Positions 16,413-25,510 of a DNA stretch of 64,000 bases are shown piece after piece. The notes below the pieces were generated by a model. That model worked only from the letters and a program-made list of their open reading frames with translations, was not told the DNA's origin and did no database searches. The DNA comes from Maribacter_C sp947494565 (GTDB taxonomy: Bacteria > Bacteroidota > Bacteroidia > Flavobacteriales > Flavobacteriaceae): assembly GCF_047345415.1 (NCBI RefSeq), contig NZ_JBLFEP010000007.1, positions 253,884 to 317,883 of the forward strand, in the 5' to 3' direction. A program made the position numbers and the translations under genes. The stretch's first letter is position 1. Each line of letters begins with the position of its first letter.

Positions 16413-18686
16413 ATGGCATTTGATATCGACATGATAAAAGGTGTTTACGCCAATATGGCCGAACGCGTGAACAAGGCTAGAGAGATAGTAGGCAAACCAC
16501 TTACTCTTTCGGAAAAAATATTATACTCCCACCTTTGGGACGGTGATCCCACCAAAGCCTTTACCCGAGGAAAAGATTATGTTGATTTTGCCCCTGACCG
16601 TATTGCCTGTCAAGATGCAACTGCCCAAATGGCGCTGCTTCAGTTCATGCAAGCTGGTAAACCTAAAGTTGCGGTACCCACTACGGTGCATTGTGATCAC
16701 CTGATCCAAGCAAAAAGTGGCGCTGTGGCCGATTTGAAAATGGCAAATAGTACCAGTGCCGAGGTATTCGATTTTTTAGAATCGGTATCCAATAAGTACG
16801 GCATCGGTTTTTGGAAACCAGGAGCGGGCATTATTCACCAGGTAGTTTTGGAAAACTATGCTTTTCCCGGAGGAATGATGATCGGTACTGATTCGCATAC
16901 AGTAAATGCTGGCGGATTAGGTATGGTCGCCATTGGAGTAGGTGGAGCCGACGCTGTTGATGTGATGGCCGGCATGGCTTGGGAACTAAAATTTCCCAAA
17001 CTGATCGGAGTCCGTTTGACCGGAACGATTTCTGGGTGGACGGCACCTAAGGATGTTATTTTAAAAGTGGCCGAGATTCTTACCGTAAAGGGGGGAACGG
17101 GAGCCATAGTAGAATATTTCGGTCCGGGGGCCTTATCCCTTTCCTGTACCGGAAAAGGTACCATATGTAATATGGGTGCTGAGATCGGGGCAACGACATC
17201 CACATTCGGTTATGACGAATCAATGGAACGGTACTTGCGTGCGACGGATCGTGCGGATGTGGCTGATGCAGCCAATGCCGTGAAGCAACATTTGACGGCG
17301 GATGCCGAAGTATACGCCAACCCTGAAGCATATTTCGATCAGGTTATCGACATCGATTTATCAAAACTGGGACCTCTCTTAAACGGACCATTCACTCCCG
17401 ATCTTTCGACCAATGTAGGTGAGGAAATGACGGAAAAGGCAAAAGCCAACGATTGGCCGATGCAGGTAGAGTGGAGCCTTATCGGTTCATGTACCAATTC
17501 TTCGTACGAAGATTTGACACGCGCCGCTTCCATCGCCGAACAGGCATTGGATAAGGGCTTGAAGATGAAGGCCGAATTGGGAATCAATCCCGGATCGGAA
17601 CAAGTGCGTTTCACTGCGGAACGCGATGGGATCCTGAATACTTTCGAACAATTAGGCGCCAAAATATTTACCAACGCTTGTGGGCCTTGTATCGGTCAAT
17701 GGGCCCGCTACAGTGATCCCAAGAACGCGCCAAAAAACAGCATCGTTCACTCGTTCAATAGAAATTTCGCCAAACGCGCCGATGGTAATCCCAATACGCA
17801 CGCGTTTGTCGCATCTCCTGAAATTACGGCCGCAATTGCTTTTTCCGGACGTCTCGATTTTAACCCGATTACAGATACCTTGATTAATGAAAATGGAGAA
17901 GAGGTGAAGTTCGATGAGCCTACTGGTTGGGAACTGCCACCAAAAGGATTCGAGGTTGAAGATGCGGGATATCTTGAGCCGGATAGCGATGGTTCTGGGG
18001 TAGAGGTAAAGGTAAGCACGACTTCGGAACGGCTACAATTACTAGAGCCTTTTGTTCCTATGACCAATAATCAATTGCAAGGCATGAAGTTGTTAATCAA
18101 AGCTTTTGGAAAGTGCACCACGGACCATATCTCTATGGCTGGACCGTGGCTTCGTTTTAGGGGGCATTTGGACAACATTGCCAATAATACCTTGATCGGG
18201 GCGGTAAATGCATTTAACAAAAAGACCAATTTCGTCAAGAATCAACTAACTGGCGAATATGGCGGTGTGCCCGATACGCAGCGAGCTTATAAAGACGCTG
18301 GCATTAAATCCGTAGTTGTCGGAGATCACAATTACGGAGAAGGTTCATCAAGAGAGCACGCTGCCATGCAACCGCGGCATTTAGGAGTAGCGGTGGTTCT
18401 TGTGAAATCTTTTGCGAGAATCCATGAAACGAACCTTAAAAAGCAGGGAATGCTTGGCCTCACGTTTGCCAACGAAAGTGATTATGACCTGATACAAGAA
18501 GACGATACGTTCAATCTTGTCGATATTGCGGATTTTGAGCCGGATACACCTTTGACCATCGAGATAGTCCATGCCGATGGAAGTAAAGACACGATCAAGG
18601 CGAACCACACGTACAATAGCGCTCAAATCGGATGGTTTAGGGAAGGTTCTGCCCTTAATGTGATCAAAAGGGAGAACGCTGCCTAG
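16413..18686 (+). CDS. acn: Aconitate hydratase (mitochondrial-type)
   Basis: This 757-residue aconitase interconverts citrate and isocitrate in the citric acid cycle through a [4Fe-4S] cluster. The cluster ligands are visible in GSCTNSSYED and in ACGPCIGQW. DSHTVNAGGLGM and the swivel-domain GDHNYGEGSSREHAA are also conserved. The length and N-terminus (YANMAERVNKAREIVGKPLTLSEKILYSHL) fit the mitochondrial-type aconitase rather than bacterial AcnB or the longer AcnA/IRP type. It is flanked by its own promoter region and a strong terminator, so it is probably monocistronic. Confidence 0.97.
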   Translation: MAFDIDMIKGVYANMAERVNKAREIVGKPLTLSEKILYSHLWDGDPTKAFTRGKDYVDFAPDRIACQDATAQMALLQFMQAGKPKVAVPTTVHCDHLIQAKSGAVADLKMANSTSAEVFDFLESVSNKYGIGFWKPGAGIIHQVVLENYAFPGGMMIGTDSHTVNAGGLGMVAIGVGGADAVDVMAGMAWELKFPKLIGVRLTGTISGWTAPKDVILKVAEILTVKGGTGAIVEYFGPGALSLSCTGKGTICNMGAEIGATTSTFGYDESMERYLRATDRADVADAANAVKQHLTADAEVYANPEAYFDQVIDIDLSKLGPLLNGPFTPDLSTNVGEEMTEKAKANDWPMQVEWSLIGSCTNSSYEDLTRAASIAEQALDKGLKMKAELGINPGSEQVRFTAERDGILNTFEQLGAKIFTNACGPCIGQWARYSDPKNAPKNSIVHSFNRNFAKRADGNPNTHAFVASPEITAAIAFSGRLDFNPITDTLINENGEEVKFDEPTGWELPPKGFEVEDAGYLEPDSDGSGVEVKVSTTSERLQLLEPFVPMTNNQLQGMKLLIKAFGKCTTDHISMAGPWLRFRGHLDNIANNTLIGAVNAFNKKTNFVKNQLTGEYGGVPDTQRAYKDAGIKSVVVGDHNYGEGSSREHAAMQPRHLGVAVVLVKSFARIHETNLKKQGMLGLTFANESDYDLIQEDDTFNLVDIADFEPDTPLTIEIVHADGSKDTIKANHTYNSAQIGWFREGSALNVIKRENAA

Positions 18687-18730
18687 ACGTAAGGTTTTAG
18701 TTTTAAAGAATTATTTTACTTTTCTATACC

Positions 18731-18758
18731 AAAACTCCCAATATGTATTGGGAGTTTT
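18731..18758. terminator. Terminator after aconitase
   Basis: A perfect 12-bp stem (AAAACTCCCAAT and complement), a four-base loop and a T run lie 44 nt after the aconitase stop. The longer version of the next open frame would begin inside this hairpin, which is one reason for choosing its later start. Confidence 0.9.
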
Positions 18759-18787
18759 TTAGCTTTGAACAGAACCCGATATCCTAT

Positions 18788-19342
18788 ATGAAAAGAAGCA
18801 CGGTATATACCCTTTCGATTATCATCGTTATTTTATCGTTTTTTGTCACTCCACTTGGCGACTTCAGTAAAGAGTTGTTGAACAAGCTGTTTGCCACGAC
18901 ACCCACGGTCATAAGTGTTGAGAACCGCGGTAAGATCGCCACCTATGATTGGAAATTGAAACGTGCCGATTGGAGTTTTTTCAATTTCAAGGAGGCGCAA
19001 AATGAAGTGACCTTTATTAATTTTTGGGCTACCTGGAATCTTCCTTCTCGAGCACAACTCGATGACATCCAAAAACTTTATGATCGATACGGCGCGAAGA
19101 TGAAGTTCTATATCATTACCAATGAAGAACGTGAATTTCCCGAAGAGATGATGGAGCGAAAAGGGTATACTTTTCCGGTTACGTATCAGATTATCGGTGA
19201 GCCAAGCCCATTAAAACTATTGAAAGAGGGAGGTTCGTATTTGCTTGACAAAAAGGGGCATATTGTAATACACCAGACAGCGATTTCCGATTGGGACAAT
19301 GGTGTAGTTTATGACTTGATAGAAAAACTACTATCAGAGTAG
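18788..19342 (+). CDS. TlpA/ResA-like thioredoxin-fold protein lacking the CxxC motif
   Basis: The 184-residue protein starts with an N-terminal membrane anchor or signal (residues 7-24) and continues with a thioredoxin fold of TlpA type (EVTFINFWATW... about residues 73-184, cis-Pro region FPVTYQI). At the position where the family has WCxxC, the sequence reads W-N-L-P-S (N84, S87), so both redox cysteines are missing and disulfide reductase activity is not expected. The start at 18788 follows from the export signal; the frame is open to 18743 but that start is inside the aconitase terminator. Its role is unknown. Confidence 0.85.
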   Translation: MKRSTVYTLSIIIVILSFFVTPLGDFSKELLNKLFATTPTVISVENRGKIATYDWKLKRADWSFFNFKEAQNEVTFINFWATWNLPSRAQLDDIQKLYDRYGAKMKFYIITNEEREFPEEMMERKGYTFPVTYQIIGEPSPLKLLKEGGSYLLDKKGHIVIHQTAISDWDNGVVYDLIEKLLSE

Positions 19343-19387
19343 GTAATACTATTTGAATGAGCTGCCTCTTGCCTCTTCAAGCAGGTC

Positions 19388-20032
19388 TCAGTATTTGAAG
19401 TAGAAAAATACGAAGAAGAGCAGTTGCGCTAAATAGATGTGCAATGCAAAAACCCTATTACCTTCTATTTTTACTATCCGGAGGATACCGTGAAAAAGAA
19501 GGGCAATGAAGTACCAAGTCATATAATTTTGAATGGGGGCACCATTTCCTTCAAACGTCCAAAAATCGAATATCGGCGCATTTTTCTCCATAAAGAAGTC
19601 CAATATGACCATCAAGGCTGCTCCAATGCCTATTTTGAAACCGTTGTTCCATTTTGTGAAATCCAAAATGCCGGCGGTCACAAAGGTCAGGAGGCCCCAA
19701 TAGGTTCCAATGAGTAGGGGAACACCATCTATTTTAAGCCCTAAATTTGAGCCGTAGCTGTAGTCCCCGAATAGGATACCATAGTGTACTCCGAGCCATT
19801 CGGCAAATAGCCCACCAAGAAAAAAGACCAGAAAAGTAGCGATTTGTTTGGGTCGCCTTACGGGATAGAATACAAAAAATAGGATGAGGCATGCTAAAAG
19901 GTTTACACTTGTTTTTTCTATAAACCAATCAAAATAACCCAGTGTAATACCAAGTATTCCAGAAATATGAAATAGCCAAATGGCATAAATGGCAATTGCT
20001 GGCTTATTCGTAAGTTGGATCGTAGGTGTCAT
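19388..20032 (-). CDS. CruF-like carotenoid biosynthesis membrane protein
   Basis: This is a 214-residue polytopic membrane protein with about seven hydrophobic helices. It has the family features of the CruF / carotenoid 1,2-hydratase group (AEWLGVHYGILFGDYSYG, GVPLLIGTYWGLLTF, ILDFFMEKNAPIFDFWTF). The family adds water to the psi end group to give a 1'-hydroxy carotenoid. It is the last gene of the carotenoid operon, 1 nt after the crtD-like gene, consistent with making 1'-hydroxy,3',4'-didehydro carotenoids of the saproxanthin/myxol type. The substrate is inferred. Confidence 0.82.
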   Translation of the reverse strand: MTPTIQLTNKPAIAIYAIWLFHISGILGITLGYFDWFIEKTSVNLLACLILFFVFYPVRRPKQIATFLVFFLGGLFAEWLGVHYGILFGDYSYGSNLGLKIDGVPLLIGTYWGLLTFVTAGILDFTKWNNGFKIGIGAALMVILDFFMEKNAPIFDFWTFEGNGAPIQNYMTWYFIALLFHGILRIVKIEGNRVFALHIYLAQLLFFVFFYFKY

Positions 20033-20033
20033 T

Positions 20034-21500
20034 TTAAGGCTTAGGGATCAAATCACCTATGATCTTTGCTGATAAAAGACATAAGGGAATACCACCTCCG
20101 GGATGCACTGACCCACCACAGAAATATAGATTTTTAATGGTACGTGAAAAGTTTGGATGCCTCAAAAACGAGGCAAATTTACTATTACTGGCCGCTCCAT
20201 ATAAAGCGCCCCTAAAAGAGCTCGTACTTGCTTCAATGCCCGTAGGGTCTATAATATGTTCGGTTTGGATCAATGGCTCAATGTCAGTGTTCAATATGTT
20301 GTTGATTTTGGTAATGATCATCTCTTTGGCCTTTTTTCTCATGGCCTGCCAGTCTTGTCCGTAATTGCCAGGTGCATTGATCATAACAAACCAGTTTTCA
20401 CATCCTGATGGGGCATCCGATGCCTCTTCCTTACTTGTAATATTGATGTAGATCGTAGGGTCATCATGAAGCTCTTTTGTCACGAAAATCGAGCGAAACT
20501 CCGCCGCGTACGATTCACTGAAAAGGATGTTATGCAAATCTAGTTCTGGAAATTCCTTAGCGATGCCCCAATAAAAAATCAATGCAGAACTAGACCTTTC
20601 TTGTTCGAGTACTTTTTTTGGCTGTTTCTGATCTTTAAGTAAAAGTTTATAGGTAGGATATATGTCCATATTGGACACCACTAAACTACTTTCGTATTCA
20701 CTCGCTTCGGATACAACGCCGATCGCTTTTCCATTTTCGACTTTTATTCGTTTGGCCGTCTCATTGAACTTAAAGCGAACCCCTTGAGACTTTGCTAACT
20801 CGAAAAGTGACTTGGCAATGGTATGCATACCCCCTTTCGGGAAGAAGGTGCCGAAACGCATTTCTAAATCGGGTATCATTGACATAATACCCGGGGTTTG
20901 ATATGGAGAGGATCCATTGTAGGTCGCATACCGATTGAAATACTGTATCAATTTTGGGTTTTTAAAGCACTTGGTATTGACTTCATTCAGGGTTTCATTA
21001 ATCGATAGCTTTTTAATTTGAACCAATGCACTTAAGGTAGTTTTAGAAAGGTAGGTGCTTAGTTTATGTAACGATTTTTCTAAAAAAACGCCCGAGGTCA
21101 GGTCGTATTTGACTTGGTTTTGAAGCAAGTAGGCTCTTAACGAATCTGTTGGTTCTTCAAAGGTTTTAGAAGCATTTCTGATAAAGGCTTCCTGATCGGC
21201 GTCCGCTATAAAACGCAATCCATCTTCCCAAAAATAATTACAGATGGTCTGTTTTTTACGGTACGAAAAGTAGTTTTCAGGGGCTACGCCAAAAAGTTCA
21301 AAAAGCTCGGTAACCAAATGGGGCATGGTAAACAAAGAGGGCCCAAGATCAAAACGATATCCATCTTTTGATAGGGTACTTAATTTACCTCCGGGATAGC
21401 TGTTCGATTCGAGAACAAGAACCTCATAACCCGATTTTTGCAAACGTAGCGCAGTAGCAATGCCTCCAATACCAGCACCGATTACAATGGCATGGGACAT
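20034..21500 (-). CDS. crtD: CrtI/CrtD-type carotenoid desaturase, probably 1-hydroxycarotenoid 3,4-desaturase
   Basis: This 488-residue FAD enzyme has an N-terminal dinucleotide-binding motif (IVIGAGIGGIATALRLQKSGYE) and the family's C-terminal GGSVHPGGGIPLCLLSAKII. It is clearly paralogous to the operon's other desaturase (22795-24267). I assign this copy as CrtD rather than phytoene desaturase for two reasons: it is paired with a CruF-like hydratase 1 nt downstream, and the other copy is adjacent to crtB in the usual crtI position. The assignment between the two is contextual and could be reversed. Confidence 0.8.
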   Translation of the reverse strand: MSHAIVIGAGIGGIATALRLQKSGYEVLVLESNSYPGGKLSTLSKDGYRFDLGPSLFTMPHLVTELFELFGVAPENYFSYRKKQTICNYFWEDGLRFIADADQEAFIRNASKTFEEPTDSLRAYLLQNQVKYDLTSGVFLEKSLHKLSTYLSKTTLSALVQIKKLSINETLNEVNTKCFKNPKLIQYFNRYATYNGSSPYQTPGIMSMIPDLEMRFGTFFPKGGMHTIAKSLFELAKSQGVRFKFNETAKRIKVENGKAIGVVSEASEYESSLVVSNMDIYPTYKLLLKDQKQPKKVLEQERSSSALIFYWGIAKEFPELDLHNILFSESYAAEFRSIFVTKELHDDPTIYINITSKEEASDAPSGCENWFVMINAPGNYGQDWQAMRKKAKEMIITKINNILNTDIEPLIQTEHIIDPTGIEASTSSFRGALYGAASNSKFASFLRHPNFSRTIKNLYFCGGSVHPGGGIPLCLLSAKIIGDLIPKP

Positions 21501-21510
21501 ACTGGTTTAT

Positions 21511-21957
21511 CTATTTTTTGAAATATTTGAATGGCACCAACAACATACCGAAACATTCTCCGTCTTCTTTGCCCAAATGTTTGTGGTGTATTTTATGTGC
21601 ACGGCGCACGCCCTTCGCGTACCAGTTATCCGCATTTCTGAATATTTTAAAACGCTGGTGAATGAAGATGTCATGTACTAAGAAATAGGCAATTCCGTAC
21701 GCTAGAATGCCAAAGCCTGTTGCCCATCCATACCACCAACCATTAGCACCTGCATAGAAAAGGGACATGCTCACAATCGCATAAAAAATAAAGAAAGCGT
21801 CGTTGCGTTCAAACCATGATTTGTGGTCTTTGTGATGATGATCTTTGTGCAAACTCCAAAGAAACCCATGCATCACATATTTATGTGTAAACCAGGCCAT
21901 AAATTCCATGATGGAAAACGTTCCAAAAAAAACAATGATCCAGAGAAAAGTCTTCAT
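21511..21957 (-). CDS. crtZ: Beta-carotene 3-hydroxylase CrtZ
   Basis: The 148-residue membrane protein carries the histidine clusters of di-iron fatty-acid/carotene hydroxylases: HKYVMHGFLWSLHKDHHHKDH region (H25, H30, H37, H40-42), HDIFIHQRF, and RRAHKIHHKH. The length matches flavobacterial CrtZ, which hydroxylates the beta ring at C-3. It begins 1 nt after crtB and ends 10 nt before the crtD-like gene. No lycopene cyclase follows, although in zeaxanthin-making flavobacteria it is usually close by. Confidence 0.92.
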   Translation of the reverse strand: MKTFLWIIVFFGTFSIMEFMAWFTHKYVMHGFLWSLHKDHHHKDHKSWFERNDAFFIFYAIVSMSLFYAGANGWWYGWATGFGILAYGIAYFLVHDIFIHQRFKIFRNADNWYAKGVRRAHKIHHKHLGKEDGECFGMLLVPFKYFKK

Positions 21958-21958
21958 C

Positions 21959-22798
21959 TTAAACTAGATGTAATTTATAGTTAACATATGATTTGGCCAA
22001 GAGTCCAAACTTTTGATAATTCGGTACCCTGATACGAGCGTTTTTGATTTCCTTTGAAGGGGTGCGCTGCAGTTTTTTCAACAATTTATAATAGTACTTG
22101 TAGGCGGTATATACACCGAATTTGGCTTCCGCTGGCAGGTGTAATATGCCGCTATAGCCCTTGGCGAAGTCCGATTTGATTTCCTGTACGATTTTTTCCT
22201 TCGACTTTTCGTCTAGTTCCATTAGGTTGGCATGGGGAAAATAGGCGCGATTTAAATCTTCAAAATCGGCCTTTAGATCACGTAGGAAATTGACTTTTTG
22301 AAAAGCTGAACCGAGTGACATAGCAGAATCTTTTAAGCTTTCGTATTGCATGTCATCTCCTTTGACGAATACCTTTAAGCACATCAGGCCCACTACGTCT
22401 GCCGAGCCATAAATATATTCCTTGTACTCGGCATCGGTGCGATATTCGTGTTTGGTAAGATCCATTCGCATGCTTTTCATAAATGAATCGACCAAGTGAT
22501 ATGGGATGTTATAGGTGTGATAGGTATGTTGAAAAGCGTTCAAAATCGGGTTGAGGCTAATTTCAGCTTCTATTGCGGCTTTCAATTCCGACTCAAAATT
22601 GTCAAAAAGTTCTTTTTTATTGTAGGCGTGAAAGGTATCTACAATTTCATCCGCAAAGCGCACGAACCCATAGATGTTATAAATGTGCGGTCGAATGGAT
22701 GGGGCCAGCATTTTGGTGGCCAGTGAAAACGAGGTGCTGTACGATTCGGTCACAATCTTACTACAGCTGTAGGAGACGTTGTCAAAAATACTTTTCAT
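21959..22798 (-). CDS. crtB: Phytoene synthase CrtB
   Basis: The 279-residue squalene/phytoene synthase family protein condenses two geranylgeranyl diphosphates into phytoene. Both aspartate-rich motifs are visible, RFADEIVDTFH and NFLRDLKADFEDLNRAYFP, plus the YIYGSADVVGLMCLKVF helix. Its start overlaps the stop of crtI by four bases (ATGA), the usual crtI-crtB coupling. A geranylgeranyl diphosphate synthase gene is not in the window. Confidence 0.95.
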   Translation of the reverse strand: MKSIFDNVSYSCSKIVTESYSTSFSLATKMLAPSIRPHIYNIYGFVRFADEIVDTFHAYNKKELFDNFESELKAAIEAEISLNPILNAFQHTYHTYNIPYHLVDSFMKSMRMDLTKHEYRTDAEYKEYIYGSADVVGLMCLKVFVKGDDMQYESLKDSAMSLGSAFQKVNFLRDLKADFEDLNRAYFPHANLMELDEKSKEKIVQEIKSDFAKGYSGILHLPAEAKFGVYTAYKYYYKLLKKLQRTPSKEIKNARIRVPNYQKFGLLAKSYVNYKLHLV

Positions 22799-24267
22799 GT
22801 TGATTTGCTGTTTGCTTTGACTATTAATTCAGAGACTAATTTTCCCGAAATCAATGACGGGGGTACCCCAGGGCCCGGTACGGTGAGTTGTCCTGTAAAA
22901 AATAGGTTGTTAACTTTCTTGCTTTGTAATTTTGGCCGTAGGAACGCTGTTTGTAAGAGCGTGTTAGCCATTCCGTATGCGTTGCCCTTATATGAATTAT
23001 ACTCCTCAACGAAATCATTTACACAAAAGGACTCTTTAAATATAATATTATTTTCCACTTTTTGACCTGTTCTCTCTTCAAACCTTGCAATAATCAATTC
23101 AAAATATTGATCTCTTAATTGTGGCGTATCTTCCAATCCCGGAGCAATTGGAATAAGGAAAAAACCGGTCTCACATCTTTCTGGTGCCATACTAGGATCG
23201 GTTATGGAAGGAAAATTGACATAAAAAAGGGGGTCGGATGGCCATTGCGGGTGGTCATAAATTTCTTGGGCGTGAAGTTCGAAATCGGTATCAAAGAATA
23301 GATTGTGATGTTCTACGTTGACGAGCTTCTTGTCGAACCCGATATAAAAAAGAAGTGAGGAGGGCGCAAATGTTTTCTTTGACCAAAACGTTTCACTGTA
23401 TTGTCGATACTGTTTATCCAAAAGTTTTTCGGAGTGATGATAATCCGCACCGCTAAGTACATAATCACTTTCGATTGTTTTTCCATTGGTGGTAATGCCC
23501 ACGACCTGCCCGTTTTCAACCCTTATTTTGTCTACGGCACTGTTCAAATGAAAAGTGACTCCTAGCTCCAGGGCAAGGGCGTGCATGGCCTTGATTACCT
23601 CATACATTCCGCCTCGAGGGTGCCATGTGCCTAGACCAAAATCGGCAAAGTTCATGAAACTATAAAAAGAGGGTGTATTACTGGGTTTCGCCCCTAAGAA
23701 CAAAACCGGAAATTCAAGTGTGGAAATTAGCTTAGGGTTTTTAAATTTTTTGCGCACCTGACCACTGATGGTCTTGAAGAACTGGTCTACTTTAAGTACC
23801 GTTTCCTTGGTAACCAATTCAAAAGGGGACAAGCCCGGTCGCAACACTACTTTATTGATGGCAATGTCATAATTCTCTTGAGCGTCTGCGATGAATTGTC
23901 GTAGGTGCTTAGAGCTTCCGGCTTCGATTCGCTCAAATTCCACACATATCTTGTCCATAGAATCACCAATGGTAATGATATCATCGGCGAAGAAAATACG
24001 ATAGGCCGGACTCAGTTTGTCTAACTTGTAGTAGTCGGCTGTTCTTTTTCCGAAATCTGCGAAGAATTTATCGAAAATATCGGGCATCCAATACCAACTT
24101 GGACCGATATCGAAGGTGAATCCTTCTCTCACGAGTTGTCTGGCCCTACCGCCAACGGTCCCGTTTTTTTCGTAAACGGAAACGTCGAATCCCATTTTAG
24201 CTAGATAGCAGGAAGCCGATAGGGACGAAAACCCAGAGCCGATTATTAGTACCTTTTTATTCATCAT
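22795..24267 (-). CDS. crtI: Phytoene desaturase CrtI
   Basis: The 490-residue FAD-dependent desaturase has LIIGSGFSSLSASCYLAKMG at the N-terminus and FFTGQLTVPGPGVPPSLISG near the C-terminus. The family converts phytoene to lycopene in four steps. The order regulator-crtI-crtB-crtZ is the classic flavobacterial arrangement, and crtI starts 17 nt after the regulator gene. Two adjacent ATGs (24267, 24264) make the exact start uncertain by one residue. Confidence 0.94.
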   Translation of the reverse strand: MMNKKVLIIGSGFSSLSASCYLAKMGFDVSVYEKNGTVGGRARQLVREGFTFDIGPSWYWMPDIFDKFFADFGKRTADYYKLDKLSPAYRIFFADDIITIGDSMDKICVEFERIEAGSSKHLRQFIADAQENYDIAINKVVLRPGLSPFELVTKETVLKVDQFFKTISGQVRKKFKNPKLISTLEFPVLFLGAKPSNTPSFYSFMNFADFGLGTWHPRGGMYEVIKAMHALALELGVTFHLNSAVDKIRVENGQVVGITTNGKTIESDYVLSGADYHHSEKLLDKQYRQYSETFWSKKTFAPSSLLFYIGFDKKLVNVEHHNLFFDTDFELHAQEIYDHPQWPSDPLFYVNFPSITDPSMAPERCETGFFLIPIAPGLEDTPQLRDQYFELIIARFEERTGQKVENNIIFKESFCVNDFVEEYNSYKGNAYGMANTLLQTAFLRPKLQSKKVNNLFFTGQLTVPGPGVPPSLISGKLVSELIVKANSKST

Positions 24268-24284
24268 CTAAAAGCAATGCGTTT

Positions 24285-25184
24285 TTATAATTCGGAGATG
24301 ACCTGCTCTATTGAATTGAATGTTTTTATAAAGTGTGGAATAGTGCCATGGTCCAAATGTTGGGTTTGATGGCCAAGAACCCAAAAACGCGGATTGGAAT
24401 ACTCTTGAACCATTTTGGAGAAATCGTAAATGTATTTATCGATTTTATCCTTAGAGGGAACTACGGTGAAATAGGAGAGAAAAACGAGATTGTCAAAATA
24501 CCTCATAACGTCTTTCAACGTATCTAGGGGAACTGTCTGGCCCAAGTATATTGACTTGTATCCCCGTAGCGTAATTTCGTAGTTGATGTAGAGCAAACCT
24601 ATTTCGTGAATTTCATTTTCAGGAAGGAAGGGAACGAAAACCTTATCCTTTTTCGTGGGTTGACGATCTTGAAGTTTTTCCGTATTGATGAGAATTTTTT
24701 GCTTGATTAGTGCCGTGATAAAATGTTCATGTGCCGGACTGATCGTATCGGTCTGCCAAAGTAGACCCAACTCGTTCAGCAATGGTATAAAAACCTCCTT
24801 AAAAATCTCTCTAAAAGATCGGTCTGCTAAAAGACTGTTGTAGGTATTCGTGAACATAGTCTGGTCAAAATTGACCATTGACAACTTAAAAGCGTTTATC
24901 GCGTGGTTCTTAACACTGCTTTTTGCCACGATTTCGCGCACCATCAAAGGAACATTTTCTTCTGGTATTTTAGCGATTTTGGATATTTTATATCCGTTAT
25001 TGTAGAGCAGGGTAACGTTTAAAAGCTTCTGCAGATTACTGAGATTGTAGGTTCTTATGTTTGTGCTTGTTCGCTCTGGGGTCAATAAGCCGTACCTTTT
25101 CTCCCAAATACGTATGGTATGCGCCTTGATACCTGAAAGATTTTCTAAATCGCGAATGCTGAAAGACTTTTTTACATTGTTCAT
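24285..25184 (-). CDS. CarH-like MerR-family B12-dependent photoreceptor repressor
   Basis: The 299-residue protein has a MerR DNA-binding domain (1-72, FSIRDLENLSGIKAHTIRIWEKRYGLL), a helical bundle with W143-x9-E153-H154 (the W-x9-EH signature of CarH), and a cobalamin domain with E191-x-H193-x-x-G196 and LGQTVPLDTL. In CarH, adenosylcobalamin stabilises a DNA-bound tetramer in the dark, and light breaks it to release carotenoid genes. Here the gene heads the carotenoid operon, so self-regulation is likely. The start at 25184 is chosen because the upstream ATG (25208) lies inside the -7 box. Confidence 0.9.
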   Translation of the reverse strand: MNNVKKSFSIRDLENLSGIKAHTIRIWEKRYGLLTPERTSTNIRTYNLSNLQKLLNVTLLYNNGYKISKIAKIPEENVPLMVREIVAKSSVKNHAINAFKLSMVNFDQTMFTNTYNSLLADRSFREIFKEVFIPLLNELGLLWQTDTISPAHEHFITALIKQKILINTEKLQDRQPTKKDKVFVPFLPENEIHEIGLLYINYEITLRGYKSIYLGQTVPLDTLKDVMRYFDNLVFLSYFTVVPSKDKIDKYIYDFSKMVQEYSNPRFWVLGHQTQHLDHGTIPHFIKTFNSIEQVISEL

Positions 25185-25205
25185 TGTTTGCGCGTAATGA
25201 TTAAA

Positions 25206-25213
25206 CAAATTTA
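25206..25213 (-). promoter_or_regulatory. -7 box of the carotenoid operon promoter
   Basis: The minus strand reads TAAATTTG, a full consensus match, with transcription expected near 25200 and the regulator ATG at 25184. ATTG 15 nt upstream (25229-25232) is a poorly spaced -33 candidate. A CarH operator would overlap this region, but I see no obvious long palindrome. Confidence 0.6.
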
Positions 25214-25482
25214 CGATTTAATAGCTACCAATCTTAGAATTATAGTTAAAATTTCCTCAAACTCCCCGTATGTGGCAGTCTTGCAAGGGCTGACCGACGG
25301 TGTTTTACCAAAGGATCGGTGCTGATTTCGGTGTGGGTCGCAGGGTAGCTTCGCTTATGATTTCAGGTACTTTATCTGTTATTGCTTCACAAAGAAAGTG
25401 GACGGACTTAAATTGCTTAGGAGACTTTCGGAATGTTGGCAGTTACTTCCTTGACCTATCTTTGAGGTTGGTATAAAAGAAA
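25214..25482. other. Intergenic region between the carotenoid operon and tRNA-Leu
   Basis: Apart from a weak -33 element at its left end, I see no frame, repeat or RNA structure that I can support in this stretch. Its right end abuts the tRNA-Leu terminator. Confidence 0.5.
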
Positions 25483-25507
25483 AAAGTCAAGCACCAGGCT
25501 TGACTTT
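25483..25507 (-). terminator. Terminator of tRNA-Leu
   Basis: A perfect 10-bp stem GCTTGACTTT with a five-base loop and a T run on the minus strand lies just 3 nt beyond the tRNA 3' end. Confidence 0.88.
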
Positions 25508-25510
25508 GAG

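Noticed and set aside
22795..24267. Considering this gene as CrtD and 20034-21500 as CrtI
   Set aside because: The crtI-crtB overlap and the pairing of the other copy with the CruF-like gene favour the assignment given, although it is not proven.
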